The notes: generated by a model from the letters alone, not told the origin. A DNA stretch of 64,000 nt from Pseudomonas sp. LB-090624 (GCF_003205205.1 NZ_QJRL01000003.1:1-64000), one strand, 5' to 3'. Counted from the first letter of the stretch, positions 8,228 through 17,231 are shown. Numbers and translations: made by a program.

Positions 8228-9013
8228 TCAGAACGCCGGCAGCACAGCACCTTGGTACTTCTTGGCGATGAATGCTTTCACTTCCGGGCTGGTCAGCGCC
8301 TTGGCCAGTTTCTGCATGGCCTCGCTATCCTTGTTGTCCGGGCGGGCAACCAGGAAGTTCACGTACGGCGAGTCGGCACCTTCGATCACCAGCGCATCCT
8401 TGGCCGGGTTCAGGCCGGCTTCCAGGGCGTAGTTGGTGTTGATCATGTCCAGGTCCACTTGGTCCAGCACGCGCGGCAGCATGGCCGACTCAAGCTCGCG
8501 GAACTTCAGCTTCTTCGGGTTCTCGGCGATGTCCTTGGGGGTAGCCAGGGCGTTTTTCGGGTCTTTGAGGGTAATCAGGCCAGCCTTCTGCAGCAGGATC
8601 AGCGCACGGCCGCTGTTGCTCCCCTCGTTCGGGATAGCCACGGTAGCGCCGTCCTTCAGCTCGCTCAGGTTCTTGACCTTCTTCGAGTAACCACCGAACG
8701 GCTCGACGTGCACGCCGACCACTGTCTCCAGGTGGGTGCCCTTGCCTTCGTTGAAGCTCTTCAGGTACGGCAGGGTCTGGAAGTAGTTGGCATCCAGGCG
8801 CTTCTGGTCAACCTGCACGTTCGGCTGGACGTAGTCGGTGAAGACCTTGATCTGCAGGTCCACGCCTTCTTTCGCCAGGGTCGGCTTGATCAGCTCGAGG
8901 ATTTCGGCATGGGGTACCGGGGTAGCAGCAACCACCAGTTTCTCGGCAGCGGCGGCCAGGCCGGAAAACGACAGGGCAGCGGCCAGGGCAGTGGTGAGCA
9001 GGGTCTTCTTCAT
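8228..9013 (-). CDS. metQ: MetQ/NlpA-family substrate-binding protein
   Basis: 261 residues of the NlpA/MetQ family, the binding component of D-/L-methionine ABC transporters. Typical segments are VAATPVPHAEILELIKP, VFTDYVQPNVQVDQKRLDANYFQ, AIPNEGSNSGRALILLQKAGLI and DMINTNYALEAGL. The signal peptide ends SGLAAAAEKL and has no lipobox cysteine, so unlike most MetQ proteins this one should be a free periplasmic protein. No MetN or MetI gene is adjacent, so the ATPase and permease must come from elsewhere if it is used for transport. A shared sulfur-type promoter element lies about 96 bases upstream. AAGGA precedes the ATG. Confidence 0.88.
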   Translation of the reverse strand: MKKTLLTTALAAALSFSGLAAAAEKLVVAATPVPHAEILELIKPTLAKEGVDLQIKVFTDYVQPNVQVDQKRLDANYFQTLPYLKSFNEGKGTHLETVVGVHVEPFGGYSKKVKNLSELKDGATVAIPNEGSNSGRALILLQKAGLITLKDPKNALATPKDIAENPKKLKFRELESAMLPRVLDQVDLDMINTNYALEAGLNPAKDALVIEGADSPYVNFLVARPDNKDSEAMQKLAKALTSPEVKAFIAKKYQGAVLPAF

Positions 9014-9107
9014 GGTGGTCCTTGTTCTGATTCTGGGCCATCAGCGATGGCGAAAGGGGTGCCCAACCGATTCACCAGCGGGCATGAGGCGGACAATACC
9101 TAGATTT

Positions 9108-9155
9108 TTTATTCCGTAACAATATCTTTTACTTAGCTGCTTATTCCAAAAACAA
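9108..9155 (-). promoter_or_regulatory. Candidate sulfur-starvation (CysB-type) promoter element, metQ
   Basis: Read on the minus strand, TTTGGAATAAGC is followed by TATTGTTACGGAATAA. The distance from the first base of the distal GAATA block to the ACG of the proximal block is 29 bases. The same two-part layout occurs upstream of the genes starting at 10665, 12896 and 17414. Assignment to CysB is inference. Confidence 0.45.
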
Positions 9156-9188
9156 AATGCCACCAGTCACTTTGCTTATGAGTGAGGT

Positions 9189-10019
9189 CTAGCGCGCGTG
9201 CTTGAGCAGATCGAGATCTTCAGGCTGGATCTCAACACCGTCATTCACCAGCAAGGCAAAGTGGATGACGTTCTCGAGTTCGCGGGTGTTGCCAGGCCAT
9301 GGATGGGCCTCCAACACGTGCTGCGCAGCCTCGCTTACCAAGGGCACTGGCCGCTGCAGGCGCACACTGTAGATGCCCACGAAATACTCGGCCAGCGGCA
9401 GGATATCGCCCGGCCGCTCGCGCAACGGGGGCAGCTCCAAAGCCCCTTCGCGCAGGTATTGGTAAAGGCGTTCGTTAAAGCGCCCCGCACGCACCACACG
9501 CGCCAGGTCGATGCTGCTGGCGGCCACCAGGCGCACATCCACCGGCTGCGGCTGTTGCGCGCCCACCCTTATGACCTCGCGGTTCTCCAGGGCCGCCAGC
9601 AGCTTGCCCTGGATGGCCAGCGGCAAGTCGGCGATCTCGTCCAGGTACAGCGTGCCGCCGTTGGCCGAGCCGAACCACCCGGCGCGGCTGCTGGCCGTCC
9701 CGCCATGGCTGCCGGCGCTGTAGCCGAACAACTCGGCGTCGGCGTAGGTGGGGCTGATAGCTGCGCAGTTGACCGACACGAATAGCCCGCCCCGGTCGCT
9801 GGCGCGGTGAATCTGCCGCGCCAGCAGCTCCTTGCCGGTGCCAGTCTCGCCACGGATCAACACCGGCACGGGTTGCGGCGCCAGGCGCTCAAGGTCCTCG
9901 CGCAATTGCTGCGAACGCGGGTCGATGAAAACCAGAGCCTTGGCACGGATGCTCAGCGGGCTCTTGTCCAGCTCGGGGAAGGTCAGCAGTGGCTGGCCAA
10001 ACGGGTTTTGAAACGTCAT
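9189..10019 (-). CDS. Sigma54-type AAA+ protein lacking GAFTGA and a DNA-binding domain
   Basis: 276 residues, almost entirely a sigma54-activation AAA+ domain: Walker A GETGTGKE (57-64), Walker B GGTLYLDEI (121-129), arginine-finger region RFNERLYQYLR, LPPLRERPGDI, and sensor II WPGNTRELEN (241-250). Two things are odd. Where activators carry ELFGHxxGAFTGA, this protein has ELFGYSAGSHGGT, so the sigma54-contacting loop is replaced. The chain also ends at residue 276, just after the AAA+ domain, with no Fis-type helix-turn-helix and no N-terminal sensor. It lies in the sulfur block near metQ, where SfnR-type activators would be expected. It might work with a partner, act on another polymerase form, or be degenerate. 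Confidence 0.85.
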   Translation of the reverse strand: MTFQNPFGQPLLTFPELDKSPLSIRAKALVFIDPRSQQLREDLERLAPQPVPVLIRGETGTGKELLARQIHRASDRGGLFVSVNCAAISPTYADAELFGYSAGSHGGTASSRAGWFGSANGGTLYLDEIADLPLAIQGKLLAALENREVIRVGAQQPQPVDVRLVAASSIDLARVVRAGRFNERLYQYLREGALELPPLRERPGDILPLAEYFVGIYSVRLQRPVPLVSEAAQHVLEAHPWPGNTRELENVIHFALLVNDGVEIQPEDLDLLKHAR

Positions 10020-10083
10020 GACGAACTCCCGCCCCAGGCCTCCATTGGCCGGGCGTCAGGTAAACGGAAAACGCTAAGGCCTA

Positions 10084-10665
10084 TCAGGCGCGACGCAGTG
10101 CGCGCAGCTCGACCCGGCTCTGCAAGCGATACAAGTAGGCAAAGCCTTGTTCCCAACGCTCATGGCCAGACTTGACGTTGATGTGCCCGGCGTTGCTCAG
10201 CAACCCCGCTTCGGCGCCCCACGCCTGGGCCAGGTACAGCGCCCGCGGCACGCTTACGGCAGGGTCGTTGTCAGAGCTGACGACCTGGCTGGGGAATGGC
10301 AAGGCTTCGGTCGGGATCGGCGCAAAGTTGCGCAGGGCCGGCGCACAGGTCGGCCGTTCGACGTCTGCCGGTGCCACCAACAGTGCACCCCGCACCTGCC
10401 GCCGCAAGGCCGGGCTGGCCTGCGCAGCCCAATGGGCGACAGTGACGCAGCCAAGGCTGTGGGCAATCAGGATCACCGGCGAGCGCTCGGCGGCAATCGC
10501 CTGCTCCAGCGCCTGGACCCAGTCCTGCCGTTGCGGGGTGAGCCAGTCGTGCTGCTCAACCCGCGCACTGTTGGGCAGGGTGCGCTGCCAGTGACTTTGC
10601 CAATGGTTGTCTGGCGATCCTTGCCAGCCCGGCACAATCAGGTAACGAATCGACTCATTGCGCAT
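10084..10665 (-). CDS. RBBP9/YdeN-type serine hydrolase
   Basis: 193 residues matching the small alpha/beta hydrolases of the RBBP9/YdeN family. They open with YLIVPGWQGSPDNHWQSHW; the nucleophile is Ser70 in IAHSLGC, the acid is in SSDNDP and the catalytic His in NAGHIN. There is no signal peptide. The substrate is unknown. GGAGG eight bases before the ATG fixes the start. The gene follows a candidate sulfur-starvation promoter element and precedes the AAA+ gene by 64 bases on the same strand, so the two may form one transcript. Confidence 0.88.
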   Translation of the reverse strand: MRNESIRYLIVPGWQGSPDNHWQSHWQRTLPNSARVEQHDWLTPQRQDWVQALEQAIAAERSPVILIAHSLGCVTVAHWAAQASPALRRQVRGALLVAPADVERPTCAPALRNFAPIPTEALPFPSQVVSSDNDPAVSVPRALYLAQAWGAEAGLLSNAGHINVKSGHERWEQGFAYLYRLQSRVELRALRRA

Positions 10666-10713
10666 GGGGACGCCTCCAGTAAGTTTGCGTGCTTGGAGAC
10701 AAGTATAGGGAGG

Positions 10714-10763
10714 GAGTTATATTCGTAAAGGAATAAGAAGCTATTTATTAATAACCAAATATT
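10714..10763 (-). promoter_or_regulatory. Candidate sulfur-starvation (CysB-type) promoter element, hydrolase
   Basis: On the minus strand TTTGGTTATTAATAAA is followed by TTATTCCTTTACGAATATAA. GTTAT lies 29 bases before the ACG of the proximal block, as in the other three copies. ATTC and GAAT arms (10721-10724, 10731-10734) form a short inverted repeat. The element ends about 50 bases before the hydrolase start codon. Confidence 0.5.
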
Positions 10764-10783
10764 CGATAGCTTGTGCGATCCCA

Positions 10784-10866
10784 GTGGGAGCGGGCATGCC
10801 CGCGAAGCAAGCACCGCGGTGGATGGCACGGGCTTCGCCCGTGTTCGCGGGCACGCCCGCTCCCAC
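10784..10866. repeat. REP inverted pair
   Basis: Two REP units face each other: GTGGGAGCGGGCATGCCCGCGAA (start 10784) and the near-complementary TTCGCGGGCACGCCCGCTCCCAC (ending 10866), each 23 bases. Between them lies GCACGGGCTTCGCCCGTG, itself a hairpin. The pair lies upstream of the hydrolase promoter and downstream of the tonB-exbBD operon, next to the exbD terminator. Confidence 0.85.
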
Positions 10867-10877
10867 CCGGCTCAGGC

Positions 10878-10916
10878 AAAAAAAAGAGGGCCAACCCCTG
10901 CCAAGAGATGTGGCCC
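10878..10916 (-). terminator. Rho-independent terminator of the tonB-exbB-exbD operon
   Basis: On the minus strand GGGCCA and TGGCCC (10911-10916 and 10888-10893) pair, followed by TC and a run of eight T (10878-10885). It lies 33 bases past the exbD stop codon. Confidence 0.75.
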
Positions 10917-10948
10917 ATAAGCACTTGCCTGAAGCGGATTTGCAGGTA

Positions 10949-11350
10949 TCAGCGCGCGGTTATCACCGCCAGTTTGCTGATCCCCGCACGTTCGATGGCG
11001 GCCATAGCCCGCGCCACTTCGCCGTAGTTCACGCCGTCATCGGCCTGCAGTTGCACGCGTACATCAGCGTTCTTGTCCTTGGCAGCCTTGAGGCTGCTTT
11101 CCAGCAGGTCGGGCTGGATTTCGTCCTTGTTGATGAACAGCTTGCCCGCGCCATCGATGCTGACCACTAGCGGGTCCTTCTGCTCCACCGGGGCCACGGC
11201 CTCGGTCTTGGGCAGATTGATGGGGATAGCATTGGTCAGCAGCGGTGCCGTGACGATGAACACCACCAGCAGCACCAGCATGACGTCAACCAACGGGGTG
11301 ACGTTGATTTCACTGAGGACTTCGTCGCTGTCCTGGGTCGAAAAGGCCAT
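10949..11350 (-). CDS. exbD: ExbD/TolR-family proton-channel protein
   Basis: 133 residues. A short cytoplasmic N terminus is followed by the single membrane helix with the conserved aspartate (EINVTPLVDVMLVLLVVFIV, Asp near residue 22), then a periplasmic domain ending with GVNYGEVARAMAAIERAGISKLAVIT. With ExbB it converts the proton gradient into TonB movement. It starts one base after the exbB stop, with a GGAGG site inside the end of exbB, so the two genes are coupled. Confidence 0.93.
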   Translation of the reverse strand: MAFSTQDSDEVLSEINVTPLVDVMLVLLVVFIVTAPLLTNAIPINLPKTEAVAPVEQKDPLVVSIDGAGKLFINKDEIQPDLLESSLKAAKDKNADVRVQLQADDGVNYGEVARAMAAIERAGISKLAVITAR

Positions 11351-11351
11351 A

Positions 11352-12071
11352 TCAGGACGCCTCCTTCACCGGCTGGGTGAAACCGGCCTGCGCTTTGTGC
11401 ACAGCCGGGTGCACCAGCACGCGGAAGGCGTTCTTCTGCGCCAGGCTGTAGAAGTCGTGGGCAAAGTCATCCAGGTCGGCAGCCGTCAGCTTGAGGCGGC
11501 GCAGGAAATAGTTGTACACCAGCACCGCCGGGACCGCGACGGCGATACCTACACCGGTTGCCACCAGTGCAGCACCAATCGGCCCGGCCACGGTTTCCAG
11601 ACTGGCAGAGCCGGCCGCGCTGATGCCCTTGAGCGCTTCCATGATGCCCCACACGGTGCCGAACAGGCCGATGAAGGGCGACGTGCTGCCGATACTGGCA
11701 ACCACTGCCAGGCCGGTTTCCAGCGAGCGGCGCTCACGCACGATTTGCTGGCGCAACGCGCGCTCCAGGCGGTCCTGGTGATTGATGGCGTGGCTCAGGT
11801 CATTGGCCTGGGTTTCGCCCACGGCGATTGCAGCGTAACCAGACTGGGCCACACGGGCAGCCGGGCCAGGCAGCTCGTGGCTGAGTTGTGCCGCCGAGTC
11901 CAGGCTGGAGGCAGCCCAGAACTGCTGGTGGAAGCGTTTGTCCTGGTTCTTCAGCCGCACGAACTGCGCGACCTTGACCAGGGCAAGCCCCCACGTGACG
12001 ACAGAGAAACCAACCAGCAGCCAGATGACTGCGCTTTCAACGGACTCAAGGGGGGATGCCAGCAGGCTCAT
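11352..12071 (-). CDS. exbB: ExbB/TolQ-family proton-channel protein
   Basis: 239 residues of the MotA/TolQ/ExbB family. There are three membrane helices: VIWLLVGFSVVTWGLALVKV near the N terminus, then TSPFIGLFGTVWGIMEALKGI and VATGVGIAVAVPAVLVYNYF. It forms the pentameric inner-membrane channel with ExbD. The length is in the normal ExbB range, without the N-terminal extension of about 90 residues that some pseudomonad ExbB proteins have. GGAA precedes the start codon. It lies between tonB and exbD in one operon. Confidence 0.93.
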   Translation of the reverse strand: MSLLASPLESVESAVIWLLVGFSVVTWGLALVKVAQFVRLKNQDKRFHQQFWAASSLDSAAQLSHELPGPAARVAQSGYAAIAVGETQANDLSHAINHQDRLERALRQQIVRERRSLETGLAVVASIGSTSPFIGLFGTVWGIMEALKGISAAGSASLETVAGPIGAALVATGVGIAVAVPAVLVYNYFLRRLKLTAADLDDFAHDFYSLAQKNAFRVLVHPAVHKAQAGFTQPVKEAS

Positions 12072-12101
12072 GATGATGTCTTCCTGTGTTCTGCGAAAAA
12101 G

Positions 12102-12896
12102 TTAGCGAAGCTTGAAATCGATCGGCACGCTGACCCAGCCGGCCTGCGCCACGTCGCCCTGCTTGGCAGGCACGAAGCTCCAGCGCTTGACCGCGGCTAG
12201 CGCAGCGGCATCCAGGGCATCGCGGCCGCTGCTCTTCTGGATCTGAATTTGCCCCGGCTTGCCGCTGGGCAGCACCTCTACGCGCAATAGCACGGTGCCT
12301 TCCCAGCCACGACGCTGGGCCATCTGCGGATACTCCGGTGCCGGGTTTTTCAGGTATGCGGCGTTTGCCGAAGCCGGGGTTATCGGGGCCGGCGCAGGTG
12401 GTGCCGGAGCAGGCGGGGCCGGCGCTGCGACCGGCCTCGGCGGTGGTGCTTCGACCGGTTTGGGCTGGGGCTTCGGCGCTTGCTTGACCACTGGCTTAGC
12501 CACGGGCTTGGGCTTGGGTTTGGGCTTGGCGGCCAGCTCGTCGACTGCCGGGGGCGGTGGCACGACAACGGGCGGCGCAGGGGCTGGCGGCGGCGGCTCG
12601 ACCACGGGCGGTGCCGGCGCGGCGAATTCGATGGTCATGGGCGGCACCTGCGGCGGCACCACCGGCAGCACAGGCGTGGGTGCCTGGCTGACCCAATACC
12701 CAGCTGCGCCATGCAGGGCCAGCACTAGCAGGCCGAGCACCAGCTTGTCGCGGCGCTTGAGCCCGCTGACCGGCGTGCGTTGCAGGCGCAGCTGGCCCAG
12801 TGGCAGGCGAAGCGTGCGTCCAAGCTCGACCAGGTCGCCCGGGGCCGGGCCCCATGGCTGGTCGTAGGCCCTGACGGCCGACTGGACATTACCCAT
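12102..12896 (-). CDS. tonB: TonB energy-transducing protein
   Basis: 264 residues: a cytoplasmic N terminus, one membrane anchor (about residues 51-68, KLVLGLLVLALHGAAGYWV), a long periplasmic Pro/Lys-rich stretch (PPPPAPAPP, KPKPKPKPVAKPV), and a TonB C-terminal domain (NPAPEYPQMAQRRGWEGTVLL to the end). The anchor has the His-containing helix typical of TonB. About 50 residues precede the anchor, more than in E. coli TonB. GGAG lies before the ATG. It is the first gene of tonB-exbB-exbD, probably one of several TonB sets in the genome; the neighbourhood suggests service to sulfur-source receptors, which is inference. Confidence 0.92.
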   Translation of the reverse strand: MGNVQSAVRAYDQPWGPAPGDLVELGRTLRLPLGQLRLQRTPVSGLKRRDKLVLGLLVLALHGAAGYWVSQAPTPVLPVVPPQVPPMTIEFAAPAPPVVEPPPPAPAPPVVVPPPPAVDELAAKPKPKPKPVAKPVVKQAPKPQPKPVEAPPPRPVAAPAPPAPAPPAPAPITPASANAAYLKNPAPEYPQMAQRRGWEGTVLLRVEVLPSGKPGQIQIQKSSGRDALDAAALAAVKRWSFVPAKQGDVAQAGWVSVPIDFKLR

Positions 12897-13275
12897 TGAT
12901 AAAAACTCCTGGGGTCTCGATTCAGGTGTGTGGCTGAATCATCGGGGCCAGAGGCTTATCTCTTAAAGTAATGTTTGAAATTATAGTTATAACTTAATTG
13001 AATATTGTTTTTGATGGGCAACGCTCAAGCCACGAATTGCGTGGGCTGCGGCAGTCAGAAGCAAGCGCGATGCATTGAGGGCATACAAAATATTTGCGCA
13101 AGGCATGAGACTGCCGCGAGGGTTGCGCCCTTGTTCGCTCAAGCAATTGGGGCCGCCCTGCGGCCCTTCGCCGGCAAGCCCGCGAAAGGCTGCAAGGCAG
13201 CCCCAATCGATGTCACATCGGGCTTAGGTGAACAGCATCAAGACCAAGCCCGGGCCTTTCAATCACAAAGCCGGC
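12897..13275. other. Intergenic region between cysA end and tonB start
   Basis: 379 bases with no convincing gene. Contents: the tonB ribosome site and promoter region (12897-13010), including a candidate sulfur element; an AT-rich tract; and around 13145-13205 a loosely palindromic REP-like segment with ATTGGGGC/GCCCCAAT ends and CCGGCAAGCCCGCGAAAGG, just past the cysA stop. An open frame over 13005-13364 is a shadow without a ribosome site. Confidence 0.6.
12955..12995 (-). promoter_or_regulatory. Candidate sulfur-starvation (CysB-type) promoter element, tonB
   Basis: On the minus strand AAGTTATAACTATAATTTC is followed by TTACTTTAAGAGATAAG. GTTAT lies 29 bases before the AAG of the proximal block. 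The match to the oscA copy is close (TATTTTTAAGAATAAC). It ends about 59 bases before the tonB start codon. I see no good Fur box here. Confidence 0.45.
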
Positions 13276-14265
13276 TCAGATATCCGCCACCTTCTGCCAA
13301 ACTTTCGGCCGGAAGAACAACGTTTCTCCCCGCGCCAACCCGGTCAGGCTGTCATGGTCCTTGACCACTTCGGCTTCGATCAGCTCGCTCTGCCCTTCCA
13401 CCTTCAAGGTCACCCGTGTGGTCGCGCCCAACGGCCGGATATCTCGCACCTCGGCGGCATGGTGCCCTTCGGTCTCATGGCGCGACAGCGACACTTCGTG
13501 CGGGCGGAACAGCACATGGTGCCCTTCGCTCAAGGCCAACCGGTTGGAATCGCCGAGGAAGTGATAGACGAAATCGTTGGCCGGCTGTTCGTACACCTCG
13601 CCTGGCGAGCCGATCTGCTCGATCACCCCTTTGTTCATCACCACAATGCGGTCAGCCACTTCCATGGCCTCCTCCTGGTCGTGGGTGACAAACACCGAGG
13701 TCAGGTTGATATCCTCGTGCAGCCGCGCCAGCCAGCGCCGCAGCTCTTTTCGCACCTTGGCATCCAGCGCACCGAATGGCTCGTCCAGCAGCAGCACCTT
13801 CGGCTCCACCGCTAGGGCACGGGCCAGGGCGATACGCTGACGCTGGCCGCCAGACAGCTGCTCCGGGTAGCGGTCGGACAGCCAGTCCAGCTGCACCATG
13901 TTCAGCAGTTCATGCACCTTCTCGGCAATCCTGCTCTCGCTCGGGCGCTCGCCCTTGGGCTTCATGCGCAGGCCAAAGGCAACGTTGTCGAACACGCTCA
14001 TGTGACGGAACAACGCGTAGTGCTGGAATACGAAACCGACGTTGCGGTCGCGCACGTCATGGCCGGACACGTCCTCACCATGGAACACGATGTTGCCCTG
14101 GTCCGGGGTTTCCAGGCCGGCGATGATGCGCAGCAGGGTGGTCTTGCCGCAACCGGACGGGCCGAGCAAGGCCACCAGTTCGCCGCTGTTGATGTCCAGG
14201 TTGATGTTGTCCAGGGCCTGGAAGCTGTTGAAGCGCTTGCTGACGTTACGAACTTCGATCGACAT
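13276..14265 (-). CDS. cysA: Sulfate/thiosulfate ABC transporter ATPase CysA
   Basis: 329 residues. The ABC domain has Walker A GPSGCGKT (about residues 34-41), signature LSGGQRQR, Walker [13 protein letters not shown] and the switch His in [22 protein letters not shown]-terminal TOBE-like domain follows ([20 protein letters not shown] onward). Length and context identify CysA, which powers uptake through CysT/CysW. It is the last gene of sbp-cysT-cysW-cysA, three bases after the cysW stop, with GGAG upstream. Confidence 0.96.
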   Translation of the reverse strand: MSIEVRNVSKRFNSFQALDNINLDINSGELVALLGPSGCGKTTLLRIIAGLETPDQGNIVFHGEDVSGHDVRDRNVGFVFQHYALFRHMSVFDNVAFGLRMKPKGERPSESRIAEKVHELLNMVQLDWLSDRYPEQLSGGQRQRIALARALAVEPKVLLLDEPFGALDAKVRKELRRWLARLHEDINLTSVFVTHDQEEAMEVADRIVVMNKGVIEQIGSPGEVYEQPANDFVYHFLGDSNRLALSEGHHVLFRPHEVSLSRHETEGHHAAEVRDIRPLGATTRVTLKVEGQSELIEAEVVKDHDSLTGLARGETLFFRPKVWQKVADI

Positions 14266-14268
14266 GAA

Positions 14269-15141
14269 TCATTCCTCCGCGGCGCTGTGGCGCAGGCGGT
14301 TAATACGGTTCTCGCTCCACTGCTTGAGCAGCAGGATGAAGAGCGCCAAGATCAGCAACAGGCTGGCCACGCTGAAAGCCGCGACGTGGTTGTACTCGTT
14401 GTAGAGGATCTCCACGTGGAGCGGCAAGGTGTTGGTCACGCCACGGATGTGGCCGGACACCACCGACACCGCGCCAAACTCGCCCATGGCCCGTGCAGTA
14501 CACAGCACCACGCCATAGATCAGGCCCCACTTGATGTTCGGCAGGGTCACGTGCCAGAACATCTGCCAACCATTGGCGCCGAGCAGGCGTGCGGCCTCCT
14601 CCTCTTGCGTGCCCTGCTCCTGCATCAGCGGGATCAGCTCACGGGCCACGAACGGCACGGTGACGAAGATGGTCGCCAGGACAATGCCGGGCAGTGCGAA
14701 GACGATCTGGATATCGTGGTCCTGCAGCCACGGCCCGAACAGGCCTTGCGCGCCGAACATCAGCACGTAGACCAGGCCGGCGATCACCGGCGACACCGAG
14801 AACGGCAGGTCGATCAGGGTGACCAGGATGCTCTTGCCGCGGAAGGTGTACTTGCTCACGCACCACGCAGCGCTGACCCCGAACACCAGGTTCAGCGGCA
14901 CCGAGATGAACACGGCGAGCAGGGTCAGCTTCAGCGCCGACAAGGCGTCAGGCTCGAAGATCGCCTCGAAGAAGGTACCAAAACCGTTCTTCAGTGCCTG
15001 CGACACCACGATGACCAGCGGCAGCAGCAGGAACAGCGCGAACACCAGCCAGCCAAGGCCGATCAGAATGCGGCGCGAAGTGGCACTGCCACGGCGGGCG
15101 GCGTTGGCGGCGGCGCTGGTACTCAGGGATGAACTGGACAT
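14269..15141 (-). CDS. cysW: Sulfate ABC transporter permease CysW
   Basis: 290 residues with six predicted membrane helices (for example [26 protein letters not shown] and [20 protein letters not shown]) and the permease EAA loop ([30 protein letters not shown]). It pairs with CysT. The start at 15141 is favoured by AAGGAGG five bases upstream, which overlaps the end of cysT; an ATG at 15156 lies inside that site. Confidence 0.95.
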   Translation of the reverse strand: MSSSSLSTSAAANAARRGSATSRRILIGLGWLVFALFLLLPLVIVVSQALKNGFGTFFEAIFEPDALSALKLTLLAVFISVPLNLVFGVSAAWCVSKYTFRGKSILVTLIDLPFSVSPVIAGLVYVLMFGAQGLFGPWLQDHDIQIVFALPGIVLATIFVTVPFVARELIPLMQEQGTQEEEAARLLGANGWQMFWHVTLPNIKWGLIYGVVLCTARAMGEFGAVSVVSGHIRGVTNTLPLHVEILYNEYNHVAAFSVASLLLILALFILLLKQWSENRINRLRHSAAEE

Positions 15142-15152
15142 GCCGGCCTCCT

Positions 15153-15971
15153 TCAAGGGGTTTCGATACGGCGCTGCAGCAGGTTGATCAGCAGCAGCAG
15201 GATGAAGGAAACCACCAGCATCAGCACGCCGATAGCGGTCGCGCCGGTGTAGTCGTACTGGTCGAGCTTGACCATGATCAGCAGCGGCAGGATTTCGGTT
15301 TTCATCGGCATGTTGCCGGCGATGAAAATCACCGAGCCATACTCGCCCACGCCACGGGCGAAGGCCAACGCAAAGCCCGTGAGCCAGGCCGGCAGCAGTG
15401 CCGGCGCCAGGATGTGGCGGAACACCTGCAATGGCTTGGCGCCCAGGCAGGCCGCGGCTTCTTCCACTTCACGCGGGATATCGGCCAGCACCGGCTGCAC
15501 CGTGCGCACCACGAACGGCAGGGTGACGAAGGTCAGTGCCAGGGTGATACCCAGCGGGGTGTAGGCGATCTTGAAGCCCAGGTCGGTGGCGAACTGGCCG
15601 ACCCAACCCTGCGGTGCATACAAGGCGGTCAGGGCGATGCCGGCAACGGCAGTGGGCAGGGCGAAGGGCAGGTCGATCATGGCGTCGATGATCTTGCGCC
15701 CTGGGAACGTGTAACGCACCAGCACCCAGGCCAGCAGGGTACCGATCACACCATTGATGATGGCGGCGAACAGGGCGGTGCCGAAGCTCAGCTTGAGCGC
15801 AGCGATCACCCGCGGCGCACTGATGATGTTCCAGAACTGCTCGAAGGTGAGCTGCGAGGCATGGATGAACATGGCCGCCAGCGGTATCAGCACGATCAGG
15901 CTGAGGTACACCAAGGTGTAGCCCAGCGTCAGCCCGAAGCCGGGTATGACGGGGGAAATACGACGTGACAT
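15153..15971 (-). CDS. cysT: Sulfate ABC transporter permease CysT
   Basis: 272 residues with six membrane helices, beginning [20 protein letters not shown]. It has the conserved EAA motif ([32 protein letters not shown]). It forms the membrane channel with CysW. The ATG at 15971 with GGGA upstream is the natural start; a longer frame to 16097 translates a REP repeat (PLWERPCAANG) and is rejected. A large REP inverted repeat separates it from sbp. Confidence 0.95.
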   Translation of the reverse strand: MSRRISPVIPGFGLTLGYTLVYLSLIVLIPLAAMFIHASQLTFEQFWNIISAPRVIAALKLSFGTALFAAIINGVIGTLLAWVLVRYTFPGRKIIDAMIDLPFALPTAVAGIALTALYAPQGWVGQFATDLGFKIAYTPLGITLALTFVTLPFVVRTVQPVLADIPREVEEAAACLGAKPLQVFRHILAPALLPAWLTGFALAFARGVGEYGSVIFIAGNMPMKTEILPLLIMVKLDQYDYTGATAIGVLMLVVSFILLLLINLLQRRIETP

Positions 15972-16054
15972 AAGTATCCCTGGTTGAATGCACTTGGCCC
16001 AGTATCGATCCGGGGCCGGTGCAGGCTTCTGAATCCTGGGGCTGCTTTGCAGCC

Positions 16055-16142
16055 CATTCGCGGCACAAGGCCGCTCCCACAGGGGCCGCGGTTCCACAGG
16101 GGGATCGCGGCTCTTTGTGGGAGCGGCCTTGTGCCGCGAATG
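16055..16142. repeat. REP inverted repeat between sbp and cysT
   Basis: The arms 16055-16081 and 16116-16142 are perfect 27-base inverted repeats (CATTCGCGGCACAAGGCC...), separated by 34 bases. They follow the start of cysT and precede the sbp stop. In an sbp-first transcript this would fold into a very stable hairpin that could protect the upstream sbp message or reduce read-through into cysTWA. Confidence 0.92.
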
Positions 16143-16175
16143 GGCCGCAAGGCGGCCCCCGCTTTTCCTTGGCGT

Positions 16176-17183
16176 TTACTGTGCCTGATAGATCTGGTCG
16201 AACACACCGCCATCATTGAAGAATTTCGGTTGTGCCGTCTTCCAACCACCAAAATCCTTGTCGATGGTCACCAGGTCGAGTTTCGGGAACTGCTTGCCGA
16301 ACTCGGCAGCCACTTTCTCGTCACGCGGGCGGTAGAAGTTCTCCGCAGCAATCTTCTGCCCGGCCGGGCTGTACAGGTGCTTCAGGTACTCGGTGGCAAT
16401 CTCGGTATTGCCCTTCTTCTCGGCGTTCTTGTCCACCACCGCGACCGGCGGCTCGGCCAGGATCGACAGCGACGGTACGACGATGTCGAACTTGTCAGCC
16501 CCGCCGTCTTCCTTCAGCGCCAGGAAAGCTTCGTTTTCCCAGGCCAGCAACACGTCGCCCTGGCCGTTGTTGACGAAGGTGATGGTCGAGCCACGGGCGC
16601 CGGTGTCCAGCACAGGTACGTGCTTGAACAGCTCCTGGACATATGCCTTGGCCTTATCTTCGCTCCCGCCGGTCTTCAGGCCGTAGGCCCAGGCGGCGAG
16701 GAAGTTCCAGCGCGCACCGCCAGAGGTTTTCGGGTTGGGGGTAATGACCGACACGTCCTTCTTGATCAGGTCGCCCCAGTCCTTGATGCCCTTCGGGTTG
16801 CCCTTGCGTACTAGGAACACGATGGTCGAGGTATACGGGGTGCTGGCGTCCGGCAGGCGGGTTTGCCAGTTGTCCGGCAGGGTCTTGCCCAGCTTGGCGA
16901 TTTCGTCGATGTCACCGGCCAGGGCCAGGGTCACCACGTCGGCACGCAGGCCGTCGATCACCGCACGCCCCTGTTTGCCCGAGCCACCGTGGGATTGCTG
17001 GATCTTCACCTTGTCGCCCGGGTGGGCCTGCTGCCAGTGCTTGATGAACTCGGCGTTATACTGCTGGTACAGCTCACGGGTCGGGTCGTAGGACACGTTC
17101 AGCAGTTCGTAGTCCTTGGCGATGGCGGAACCGGCAAAAACAGCACTGGCCAGGGCGGCGAGCGCATAACGGCGGATGGACAT
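16176..17183 (-). CDS. sbp: Periplasmic sulfate-binding protein
   Basis: 335 residues with a signal peptide ([23 protein letters not shown]). The mature start [52 protein letters not shown] and the sulfate-site segment [19 protein letters not shown] are diagnostic of the Sbp/CysP family. It delivers sulfate to CysTWA. GGGAG upstream supports the start at 17183. It lies 48 bases after oscA and is presumably cotranscribed with it. Confidence 0.96.
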   Translation of the reverse strand: MSIRRYALAALASAVFAGSAIAKDYELLNVSYDPTRELYQQYNAEFIKHWQQAHPGDKVKIQQSHGGSGKQGRAVIDGLRADVVTLALAGDIDEIAKLGKTLPDNWQTRLPDASTPYTSTIVFLVRKGNPKGIKDWGDLIKKDVSVITPNPKTSGGARWNFLAAWAYGLKTGGSEDKAKAYVQELFKHVPVLDTGARGSTITFVNNGQGDVLLAWENEAFLALKEDGGADKFDIVVPSLSILAEPPVAVVDKNAEKKGNTEIATEYLKHLYSPAGQKIAAENFYRPRDEKVAAEFGKQFPKLDLVTIDKDFGGWKTAQPKFFNDGGVFDQIYQAQ

Positions 17184-17231
17184 GGTGAAGCTCCCGATTG
17201 GCATTTTTCTAGTTTTGAATGGGTGGCGCGA

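Noticed and set aside
13005-13364. 119-codon open frame between tonB and cysA
   Set aside because: No ribosome site, overlaps the cysA 3' end, and crosses a REP-like palindrome.
15972-16097. N-terminal extension of cysT
   Set aside because: The extra residues translate a REP element; a ribosome site supports the start at 15971.
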